A DNA stretch of 64,000 nucleotides from Pseudarthrobacter sp. GA104 (GTDB lineage: Bacteria > Actinomycetota > Actinomycetes > Actinomycetales > Micrococcaceae), in NCBI RefSeq assembly GCF_009741265.1, contig NZ_WOWL01000001.1, positions 4,278,001-4,342,000 on the forward strand. Reading direction: 5' to 3'. Of the stretch, positions 34,590 through 42,010 are shown one piece after another (the first letter of the stretch is position 1; every line of letters begins with the position of its first letter). Under the pieces are notes generated by a model, which saw only the letters and a list, made by a program, of their open reading frames with translations, was not told the DNA's origin and did no database searches. Made by a program: the position numbers and the translations under genes.

Positions 34590-36434
34590 ATGACGACTCC
34601 TGACGACCCCACGCCCGTCTTCGAGGACGACTTCGACGTCCCATCAACCAACCCTGTGGCCGACGCCTTTACCAGCGTCATGGACCACTTCTCCGGCGAA
34701 TCCGACATCGCCCCGCAGAACGAGATTGTCACCCGCGCCACTGCGGTGTACCTCGATCTGATCGACCCGTCCGACCCGCCGTCGCCACGTCTGATCGAGA
34801 AGCAGCTGCTCGCGATCGTCAACGGAGTCTGTAAGGCCGAGAACGCCAAGACCAAGGTCGCCACCGAGAAGCTGCTGCTGATGCGGACGCTGACGTACTG
34901 GCAGGTGGCGCAGATTCTGTTGAACCTGCACCACGTGATCCGCATCGCCCCAAGCGCCAAGGACACCGACCGGGAGTACGACCTGCTGGCGATGTACCAG
35001 GCGACCGGCCCAAGCCGCGGTACCTACACAACCAGTGAGGATGACATCCGGACCGCGGCTCGCAAATACAACACGCAGCTGACGCTGAAGGAGTTCGCCG
35101 AGGTCCTCGCTGTCCTCCGGGAGGACGGTCCGCGCCGACACCAATGCACCCATAGGGATCTGATTGCAGTGAACAATGGTGTGTTCCACTACGGACAGAC
35201 AGCCCGCGACATCTCTGTCGGCGGCAAGGATTTCCATCTGGAACCGAAGACCCTCGTACCGTTCGATCCGGCCCTGGTCTTCCTGGCCAAGTGCCACATT
35301 GACTACGTTGAGAACCCGGACAACCCGGTAATCGCGCATCCGACGGATGGTACAACCTGGGATATTGAGTCCTGGGTCAGCGAGCTCTCGGATGATGAGG
35401 GAATTCCCGAGCTGCTCTGGGAAATCATCGGCGCGATTATCCGCCCCCACGTGAGCTGGGGTAAGACCGCCTGGTTCTACTCCGAGCAGGGCAACAACGG
35501 CAAGGGAACGCTGTGCGCGCTCATGCGTAACTTGTGCGGGCCCCGTTCGCACACCTCGATCCCGCTGAGCGACTTCGGCAAAGACTTCGCACTCGAGCCA
35601 CTGGTGCGCGCCAACGCGATCATCGTCGACGAAAACGACGTGGGTACCTTCATCGACAAGGCGGCCAACCTGAAGGCGATCGTTACCAATGACGTCATCC
35701 AGATCAACCGCAAATACAGAATGCCGATCGCCTACCAGTTCTTCGGCTTCATGGTCCAGTGCCTCAACGAGTTCCCACGGGTGAAGGACAAGTCAGACAG
35801 CTTCTATCGCAGGCAGCTGTTCGTGCCGTTCCTGAAGAGTTTCGAAGGTGTGGAGCGCAAGTACATCAAACAGGACTACCTCCAGCGCCGTGAAGTCCTG
35901 GAATATGCCCTCTGGTATGTGCTCAACCGCGCCGGAGCTTCTGACCCGGGTAACTACTACCAGCTCTCGGAGCCGGTGGCGACCAAAGAGGTCCTGGCCG
36001 AATACAAAGAATCCAACGATCCGGTCCGGGCCTTCTGGCAGGAGTTCCGTGAACGGCTGGTGTGGGACCTCCTGCCCTTCACGTTCCTGTACGACCTCTA
36101 CAAGGCCTGGTTTGCCGATGTCTCGCCCTCGGGGTCGCCGGTGTCGAACAAGCAGTTCATCACCGACCTCGTGGCGATCGTGCGGCCTGACCCGTTGTGG
36201 CACTGCCCGGACAAGAACAAGAAGATTCGTCCCGGTCAGATGATGACCCTCTCCGAGACCACCATCGCCGAATACGAGCTCACCAAGTGGCTGAACCCCA
36301 GTTACAAGGGCAGTGACCGCGACAAGCGTTCGAAGCCGCTCATCCAGGCCAACTACCGGGGCATCCTCCGGCACACCGGCCCCGTCGCGGGTGCTGATCC
36401 CGCAGGCACCGACCACCACGAAGAACAGGACTGA
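34590..36434 (+). CDS. D5/P4-type primase-helicase (SF3 ATPase)
   Basis: 614 residues from ATG 34590; the frame extends upstream but without a ribosome site or protein-like sequence. The C-terminal half has the superfamily 3 helicase: Walker A GNNGKGT (~300-306), Walker B IIVDEND (~347-353) and the sensor region FMVQCLNEFPRVKDKS. Upstream part contains the D5_N-like segment (PELLWEIIGAIIRPH). It would unwind the origin and may prime synthesis for the plasmid polymerase. A clear zinc or AEP primase motif is not visible in the N-terminal 250 residues, so helicase activity is the surer call. First gene downstream of the repeat array. Confidence 0.85.
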   Translation: MTTPDDPTPVFEDDFDVPSTNPVADAFTSVMDHFSGESDIAPQNEIVTRATAVYLDLIDPSDPPSPRLIEKQLLAIVNGVCKAENAKTKVATEKLLLMRTLTYWQVAQILLNLHHVIRIAPSAKDTDREYDLLAMYQATGPSRGTYTTSEDDIRTAARKYNTQLTLKEFAEVLAVLREDGPRRHQCTHRDLIAVNNGVFHYGQTARDISVGGKDFHLEPKTLVPFDPALVFLAKCHIDYVENPDNPVIAHPTDGTTWDIESWVSELSDDEGIPELLWEIIGAIIRPHVSWGKTAWFYSEQGNNGKGTLCALMRNLCGPRSHTSIPLSDFGKDFALEPLVRANAIIVDENDVGTFIDKAANLKAIVTNDVIQINRKYRMPIAYQFFGFMVQCLNEFPRVKDKSDSFYRRQLFVPFLKSFEGVERKYIKQDYLQRREVLEYALWYVLNRAGASDPGNYYQLSEPVATKEVLAEYKESNDPVRAFWQEFRERLVWDLLPFTFLYDLYKAWFADVSPSGSPVSNKQFITDLVAIVRPDPLWHCPDKNKKIRPGQMMTLSETTIAEYELTKWLNPSYKGSDRDKRSKPLIQANYRGILRHTGPVAGADPAGTDHHEEQD

Positions 36435-36440
36435 CCTGAT

Positions 36441-36674
36441 ATGTCGAAAATAGCCTCGGCCATCGCCCAACTCACTCAAGCCGTCATCGACCTCGTCCAG
36501 CAGCAAAGCCGCACGAGCACTGCGCTGACCGATGTCGCACGTGAGCAGAGGATCACCAACCTGATCGTCCGTTCGCAGATTTCCACCGACGGCGAGGAGA
36601 AGCAGCGACTGATGGCCGAGGCCACCCGACGCATGGATCAGCCCCGCCGGCGATCGCCTCATGACCAGCTCTGA
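36441..36674 (+). CDS. small helical protein
   Basis: 77 residues starting 6 bp after the helicase stop. Mostly one long amphipathic helix (IASAIAQLTQAVIDLVQQQS) then a basic tail. Probably an accessory of the replication operon; no family recognised. Confidence 0.6.
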   Translation: MSKIASAIAQLTQAVIDLVQQQSRTSTALTDVAREQRITNLIVRSQISTDGEEKQRLMAEATRRMDQPRRRSPHDQL

Positions 36675-36734
36675 CCACACGACGCCACATCAGTTCAACA
36701 CCTGGGCCAAGACGCCCAAGGACGGATCACGACC

Positions 36735-36884
36735 ATGACCAAACATCAGAACGGCGAACCCAACTGGCAAGAAGGGTGTGCAGGAGACGGAGTCAAGCCC
36801 GGTAAAGAATGCCGTGACTGCCTCTTCCAGCGCGGGCACTTCGGCTATGCCCTCGTCAATGGCCAATGGTCGACCACGCCCTGA
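36735..36884 (+). CDS. 49-residue cysteine-containing protein
   Basis: ATG after GGATCACGACC, stop TGA 36882-36884. The sequence EGCAGDGVKPGKECRDCLFQ holds three cysteines in C-x11-C-x2-C spacing and a later His, a plausible zinc site. Good third-position GC. Between replication genes; function unknown. Confidence 0.55.
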   Translation: MTKHQNGEPNWQEGCAGDGVKPGKECRDCLFQRGHFGYALVNGQWSTTP

Positions 36885-36978
36885 TCACGATCTCCCTATC
36901 TCTGTCACAGGAGTTGGGAACCAAACCTCGATAACTGCAATCCGGCCCGTGACGGCTGGCCGACCAGAGGAGACCCTC

Positions 36979-39900
36979 ATGACCAACCAGCGCATACCCG
37001 TCACGGCCGACACAGCGCTCTTCACCTATTACGACATCGAGTCACTGGCCAATGTCTTCAGCCTTGTTGCCTACACGCCGCGGCCCAACGGCATCGGTGC
37101 TCTCGAAGTCTTCTACCTCGTCGACGATGCCGCTGATGGCACCAATCTCTCTGACGCCGTCGATTTCAAGGCACTCGGAGACGCCATCTTCCAGAGCAAC
37201 CCGGGTCTGCCTGCATTCCCGCAAACCCAGCTGCGGTTTTGGGACCTGCGTCTGCTTGAAAGCAACACCTGGCTCGCGCAGATCATAGGCCTCTCCGACG
37301 CCGAGCAGGTCTGCCACCGCAATGCCCCCTCGGCCTACCCGGCCGCCCTGCGCCCGGTTTGCGACACAGACCCCGATTACGACCCCACAGTGCACCCGTT
37401 CCTTGTCGGCTACAACTCGATGAACTACGACACAACGATGCTCGCGCTCTACCTCTACGAAACGTTCGGTTCCTACATCGATTTCGAGGAGCGTCTCGGA
37501 CAGGCGCGCGCCATGATCAGCAAGCTCACCGCCCTGCATGCCCGAACCCGGAGCGAAAACGTCGCGCGCGAGCTCGCCGACTGGCAAGCCAGGCTCGATG
37601 CTGAACAAATGGCGGGCCGCGGTTTCCGCAAAAGCAGCGCGGCGAAGCTGCGCGAACAGAACGACCAGCTGTTCTCTGACGAGCACATCAACTACATGCC
37701 CGGATACCTCGGCTGGGACAAACCCGCCGCAAAGATCCGCCGTGCCATGCTGCATTCCGGCCGGCACATTGATATGTCCCGTCTCAATGAACTGCAGGCC
37801 AAGGTCAGCCTCAAACGCCTGCTCGGAATGCTCGGTCGCCAGATCAAAGAATCCGAGAAGCTCAGCCACGACACCACGATCACGGCAGTCGAAGACCTCT
37901 ACGAGCTGCTGGCCTACAACGTTTCCGACTGCCTGGGCCTGGGCCAGCTGTCCAAGCACCCGGTGTACTCAAACAACTTCGACCTGAAGGCCGGCTTGCT
38001 CGCGCAGTACTCCGAGACAGTCTTCGATAAGAACGGTGCGGTGCGCCGGGACCGCCTGGCCATTGACTCGTCCTCGGCGAAGTTCGTGGGTCGGATCCTC
38101 GCGCCGTATACGGCTTTGGATGACATCGAGGCTGTGTCCTTCATGTACCCGGACCCCGAAGTCGCCAAGGAGAGAGGAATCGAGCCGGTCAACGTGCTCG
38201 ACGAGTGCGTGCAGTTGTTCGAGGAAAGCGTCGCGCCCGACCCCGCCAAAGATGCATCCGCGACGCCGGCGCAGCGGGAGGCACATCGTCAGTTCATGCA
38301 GATCGTGGAGTACTACCGCTCCATCGAGGGGCAGAACTTCAATGAATCCGAGGAGTATCGCGAGAAATTCAACCTTCCGGCGAAGTCGCTACGTGACATA
38401 CCCAAGACGCCGAACAATGTTCCGTACTTCGGTGCCGACGCCTCACCGTCGTCCTGTTTCGCCACATTTAGCACCGGCGGCATCCACGGAGCCGAGGCTG
38501 ATTTGTCAGTCTTCACCTCAGAGCGGATCGAGCATGTCGAACAGGACATGATGCTCACCCGCGCGAAGCTGGTCTTCCCCGATGCAAAGGACTTCGTTTC
38601 CGAGGCCAAGCGCCAGCATTCGGCGCTCCGGCTGCCCGACGGCACATTCGTTGACAAACGGCTGGTACTGCTGGGCTCGGACCCTTTGAAGGTGAAGTAC
38701 AGGAAGCCGAAGAAGGATGACCCGGAGCAGGCCGCGCAGCTCGCCCGCGCTCAAACCCAGGTGCCCGATCCGGCGGATCTGCTCGTAACCCAGCGCCCGG
38801 ATGCCCAGGCGCTGAACGTCGTCCTGCCCGACGGCACCGTCCTGGAAGGCAAAGTCGTGCTGGCAAGTACCACGGCAACCAAGGCCAGCTACCGCGATGA
38901 ACCGCCCAAGAAGGCACCGACCCTGTTCACCCTGAAGGAGGACGGATCCGACAAACTGCACCCGAAATTCGCGCGCACTTCAGCGGGCCTGGTAATCCAC
39001 GAGGATTTCACTTCGTACTATCCAAACCTGCTGCGCAACATGCGCGCGTTCTACAACCCCGAACTCGGTGAGGACCGCTACGCGAAGATCTTCTTCGACA
39101 AGGAGCGCTACGGACAGGAGATGAAGCGCCCCGGCATCACGCCGGAAGAGAAAACCCGGCTGAACACGCTCAGGAACGGCACCAAGCTGATCCTCAACTC
39201 TGCATCGGGTGCGGGGGACGCAGGCCATAAAACCCCGATCCGAATGAACAACCGCATCATCTCGATGCGTATTCTTGGCCAGCTCTTCAGCTGGCGGATC
39301 GGGCAGGCCCAGACACTGGCAGGTGCCCGGATCATCTCGACCAACACGGACGGCCTCTACTCGGTCGTCGGCGGTGGAAACGGCTTCGACGAAGCGACCA
39401 ACAACCGCGTTCTCGCCGAGCAGCAGGAAGCCATCGGCGTCGACATCGAGCCCGAACTGATGTTTCTCATCAGCAAGGACTCGAACAACCGCCTGGAGAT
39501 CGAAGCCCCCGAGCAGGGGCGCTCGGTCGCTGACAGCCCGATCATCGCCGCCGGCGGCGGAACCCTCGCATGCCACGCGGGGCCGACCCCGACGAAGTCG
39601 TTGGCCCACCCGGCCGTCATAGACTTCGCTCTGGCCAGGTACCTGCAGATCACTGCCAGCAGGGGAGAGGCTGCACTCTCCGAGCCCTTCGACCCCCAGC
39701 TGGGCCGGAAGGTGATCGAAGAAGCAGTCCTGGAAGACGACCCGATCCGGTCGCTGATGCTGTTCCAGAACGTCATCGCTGCCTCGCGGGGTTCGATCAC
39801 CTATCCCTTCGCCGCCGCCCCGGTCAGTGCCGAGGGTGAGAGCGAGGATGCCGAGACTGATGCACAGCTCCTCGATCCCCGCCCGCTGCAGATGGTCAAC

Positions 39901-40305
39901 CGGGTCTTCATCGTCCGCGAAGGCACCCCTGACGCCGTCTCGCTGCATAACGCCGGTGCCTGGAAGGTCAACCCTGCCAGCCAGGCCAAACGCCGTGAAA
40001 GCGGGGCCGCTGGCGTTCGTCGCGATCCGATTGCGCTCGAGATCCTGCGCCATCACGGCTGGGCGAAGTCACGCGCCGAGGCCAGTAGCTCAGACGGGCT
40101 CGCGGTATTGCCCGATGACCAGGATGTTGTCATCCGACGAATCAACAGTATCGACCCGACCTGGTCAATGGCCGTCGTCAACGACGACCTGCACGAGTTG
40201 CCCGCGGAGCGGATCCAGCAGCTCATCGCAGCGCTCGACCTCGACATCTACACCCGGATGCTGGCCGAGACGTTCACCAAGAACTGGATGAACGCCGCCG
40301 TCTGA
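36979..40305 (+). CDS. family B DNA polymerase, phage/plasmid type
   Basis: 1108 residues from ATG 36979 (AGAGGAGA upstream). N-terminal 3'-5' exonuclease: Exo I YYDIESL (~18-24), Exo II GYNSMNYDTTM (~140) and Exo III YNVSDCLGL (~318). Polymerase motifs: A EDFTSYYPNL (~676), B NGTKLILNSASG (~733) and C STNTDGLYS (~788). Motif C keeps the second, metal-binding Asp but has Asn where classical DTDS has the first. No terminal-protein-priming hallmark was identified. It probably copies the replicon together with the SF3 helicase and SSB. A fusion-like insert between residues ~530 and 660 may be a linker domain. Confidence 0.9.
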   Translation: MTNQRIPVTADTALFTYYDIESLANVFSLVAYTPRPNGIGALEVFYLVDDAADGTNLSDAVDFKALGDAIFQSNPGLPAFPQTQLRFWDLRLLESNTWLAQIIGLSDAEQVCHRNAPSAYPAALRPVCDTDPDYDPTVHPFLVGYNSMNYDTTMLALYLYETFGSYIDFEERLGQARAMISKLTALHARTRSENVARELADWQARLDAEQMAGRGFRKSSAAKLREQNDQLFSDEHINYMPGYLGWDKPAAKIRRAMLHSGRHIDMSRLNELQAKVSLKRLLGMLGRQIKESEKLSHDTTITAVEDLYELLAYNVSDCLGLGQLSKHPVYSNNFDLKAGLLAQYSETVFDKNGAVRRDRLAIDSSSAKFVGRILAPYTALDDIEAVSFMYPDPEVAKERGIEPVNVLDECVQLFEESVAPDPAKDASATPAQREAHRQFMQIVEYYRSIEGQNFNESEEYREKFNLPAKSLRDIPKTPNNVPYFGADASPSSCFATFSTGGIHGAEADLSVFTSERIEHVEQDMMLTRAKLVFPDAKDFVSEAKRQHSALRLPDGTFVDKRLVLLGSDPLKVKYRKPKKDDPEQAAQLARAQTQVPDPADLLVTQRPDAQALNVVLPDGTVLEGKVVLASTTATKASYRDEPPKKAPTLFTLKEDGSDKLHPKFARTSAGLVIHEDFTSYYPNLLRNMRAFYNPELGEDRYAKIFFDKERYGQEMKRPGITPEEKTRLNTLRNGTKLILNSASGAGDAGHKTPIRMNNRIISMRILGQLFSWRIGQAQTLAGARIISTNTDGLYSVVGGGNGFDEATNNRVLAEQQEAIGVDIEPELMFLISKDSNNRLEIEAPEQGRSVADSPIIAAGGGTLACHAGPTPTKSLAHPAVIDFALARYLQITASRGEAALSEPFDPQLGRKVIEEAVLEDDPIRSLMLFQNVIAASRGSITYPFAAAPVSAEGESEDAETDAQLLDPRPLQMVNRVFIVREGTPDAVSLHNAGAWKVNPASQAKRRESGAAGVRRDPIALEILRHHGWAKSRAEASSSDGLAVLPDDQDVVIRRINSIDPTWSMAVVNDDLHELPAERIQQLIAALDLDIYTRMLAETFTKNWMNAAV

Positions 40306-40330
40306 GCAATGCCAACTCCTCATCCGCCGG

Positions 40331-40370
40331 CGGGGTGCCGAGCGACAACACAATGTCGTGCGGCACCCCG
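40331..40370 (+). terminator. hairpin after the polymerase gene
   Basis: Stem CGGGGTGCCG / CGGCACCCCG (40331-40340, 40361-40370) with inner CGACA...TGTCG; a weak pyrimidine tail follows. Confidence 0.7.
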
Positions 40371-40389
40371 CTGGCTTTCCAAACCTCAA

Positions 40390-40454
40390 TCGAGTGATGC
40401 CTTATAGATCAATCGATTCGAGTCATAATTGAGTACGAATGCGAGTTTACTCGC
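40390..40454 (+). promoter_or_regulatory. operator-rich promoter of the small-gene operon
   Basis: AT-richer 65 bp with repeated CGA(G/T)T words: AATCGAGTGA, AATCGATTCGAG, the shared CGAGTCATAAT (40419-40429; CATAAT as possible -10) and GCGAG-TTTA-CTCGC (40441-40454). CGAGTTTAC also occurs at 34502-34510 upstream of the primase-helicase, suggesting common regulation. Confidence 0.5.
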
Positions 40455-40480
40455 TCATGTCAAACCATTAAGAGGCAATC

Positions 40481-40924
40481 ATGACCCAGTCAACACTCCC
40501 CGTCCGCTCCAGTGATCCGGACACCTCCTACGCAGCCGCCGTGAAGGCGGCCCTCGGAGCCTCCCGCGTCCGTCCTGTCGTCCTCGACATCGTCCGCGAC
40601 CACGGGCCACTCACCCACGACGAGATCATCAGGGCCTACCACAATAAGGTCGTCATGGAACCTGAGACCCCACGCTCCTCGGAGTCCGGAATCCGCACCC
40701 GCCTCAAGGAACTCGCCCATGAGGGGCTCGTGGCCGTTGACGACGAAGAGGGCGTCTCCAACTTCGGCAATGCGGCCAAGAAATGGATCGCTGTCAACCC
40801 TGACGATCCGAGCTTTGTCTTTGATCCCGATGCGATGGCCGCTTATTTCGAGGAAGAGGACATCGTCCCCTTCACGGCCGCCGACCTGGAGGACGACGCA
40901 GCGTCGACGCTCAAAGAGGACTGA
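40481..40924 (+). CDS. winged-helix DNA-binding protein
   Basis: 147 residues; ATG after TTAAGAGGCA. Residues ~20-85 show a winged-helix pattern: RPVVLDIVRDHGPLTHDEI, then SGIRTRLKELAHEGLVAVDD. The C-terminus is acidic. Phage- and plasmid-type wHTH proteins of this form regulate neighbouring replication genes; here it heads the VRR-NUC operon and could bind the CGAGT repeats upstream of itself. Confidence 0.7.
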   Translation: MTQSTLPVRSSDPDTSYAAAVKAALGASRVRPVVLDIVRDHGPLTHDEIIRAYHNKVVMEPETPRSSESGIRTRLKELAHEGLVAVDDEEGVSNFGNAAKKWIAVNPDDPSFVFDPDAMAAYFEEEDIVPFTAADLEDDAASTLKED

Positions 40925-40928
40925 TCTT

Positions 40929-41072
40929 ATGTCGACCAAGCCGGATCCCAAGACGTTGTCGCAGGCCGAACTGGACGAGCTGCTCGACGAGCTTGTCCAG
41001 TCCGGCCGCGACGATTCCCCGGAGTTCCACGCAGCTTACGCCGAATGGGAGCGGAGAGAGGAGCAATCTTGA
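40929..41072 (+). CDS. 47-residue acidic helical protein
   Basis: ATG 40929, five bases after the preceding stop and ~10 nt after AGAGGA. LSQAELDELLDELVQSGRDD is a charged amphipathic helix. The stop overlaps the TTG start of the nuclease gene, so the two are coupled. Confidence 0.6.
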   Translation: MSTKPDPKTLSQAELDELLDELVQSGRDDSPEFHAAYAEWERREEQS

Positions 41073-41404
41073 CAACCCTCAGACGAAAACCCCGCGAGAA
41101 CGTGATCGAGCAATACTTCCTTAGCCAGTGCCGCCAACACGGATTCCTCTGTCTGAAATTCACCTCTCCGTCCCGGGGTGCCGTCCCTGACCGGATCGTC
41201 ATCGCGCCGGCCGCGACTGTCTTCGTCGAGCTCAAAAGACCGGGCGAAAGTGTGAATAAGCGGCAACTGATCACCCACGCCAAAATGCGCCGCTTCGGGG
41301 CAGAGGTCCACGTGATCGACGACAGGTCCGCTGTGGACAAGTTCATCTCCGACATGCTCCGCCGAGGCCGGGAAAACCAGGACCAGCAGAGAGAAGCATC
41401 ATGA
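41069..41404 (+). CDS. VRR-NUC nuclease
   Basis: 111 residues. The TTG at 41069 is chosen because GAGAGAGGAG precedes it and it overlaps the previous stop. PD-(D/E)XK motifs of the VRR-NUC family: E in ENVIEQYFL, GAVPDRIVI (catalytic Asp) and VFVELKRPG (ExK), followed by QLITHAKMRRFGAEV. Stand-alone VRR-NUC proteins of phages are structure-specific or Holliday-junction nucleases. The gene couples to the next by ATGA. Confidence 0.88.
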   Translation: MTTLRRKPRENVIEQYFLSQCRQHGFLCLKFTSPSRGAVPDRIVIAPAATVFVELKRPGESVNKRQLITHAKMRRFGAEVHVIDDRSAVDKFISDMLRRGRENQDQQREAS

Positions 41405-41808
41405 CAATGACAGCCACCGAAACGATCCCGCGAGGATACGAGACCAAGGACTCGGGATCACGCATTCACACCGAGTCCGGCATGCAGCGCGAACCTAAAA
41501 ACGGCCAGCCCCGCTTCGACCTCCTGATACCGCTCAAGGTGCCCTACCACGAGCAACTGCTCACACGGGCGGCGGCCCTTGTGGAGCGAGGAGCTCAAAA
41601 GTACGACTCCCGCGACTGGGAGCAGGCAAGCACCCCCGCCGAAGCCGAGGAGTTCCGCGCCAGCGCCTTCCGCCACTTCATGCAGTGGATGTGCGGCGAA
41701 AACGACGAGGACCATGCCGCGGCAATCGTATTCAACGTACTAGCCGCTGAAAGCACCGCCTACAAGATCGCCCACCGCACCGCTGACTCAGACGGGCAGA
41801 CCGGATGA
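41401..41808 (+). CDS. dATP/dGTP diphosphohydrolase-like protein (DUF5664 type)
   Basis: 135 residues. The pattern PRFDLLIPLKVPYHEQLLTR, ALVERGAQKYDSRDWE and FRHFMQWMCGENDEDHAAAI matches the phage-encoded all-alpha family often annotated DUF5664 or dATP/dGTP pyrophosphohydrolase; conserved acidic residues (E, D-E-D-H) can bind Mg. It may adjust nucleotide pools for replication. Part of the coupled nuclease operon. Confidence 0.75.
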   Translation: MTMTATETIPRGYETKDSGSRIHTESGMQREPKNGQPRFDLLIPLKVPYHEQLLTRAAALVERGAQKYDSRDWEQASTPAEAEEFRASAFRHFMQWMCGENDEDHAAAIVFNVLAAESTAYKIAHRTADSDGQTG

Positions 41809-41891
41809 GGAACAGAGCCGCCAAAACCAACAGCCAGAGTCCGACTATGTTCCGCAACCTCACTCGGGCCGATCTCATCACGTTCCCCTGA
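41805..41891 (+). CDS. 28-codon open frame coupled to the preceding gene
   Basis: ATG overlaps the previous stop (ATGA); product is short and basic (MRNRAAKTNSQSPTMFRNL...). Supported only by the overlap pattern that is typical of this operon. Confidence 0.25.
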   Translation: MRNRAAKTNSQSPTMFRNLTRADLITFP

Positions 41892-41953
41892 CCAAACGAC
41901 GAAGCGTGCCGACAAGACACAGACCCGGCTCGGGCTTATCCAGGAGGCCTTCC

Positions 41954-42010
41954 ATGCCTGACCGCATACCGCACGATCGACAACCCAGGAAAGGAAGGCA
42001 GGCGTCATGA
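41954..42010 (+). CDS. 18-codon leader frame before the helicase
   Basis: ATG after a strong CCAGGAGG site; the frame MPDRIPHDRQPRKGRQAS stops at 42008-42010, overlapping the helicase start. Its translation would carry ribosomes to the helicase start. Confidence 0.35.
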   Translation: MPDRIPHDRQPRKGRQAS

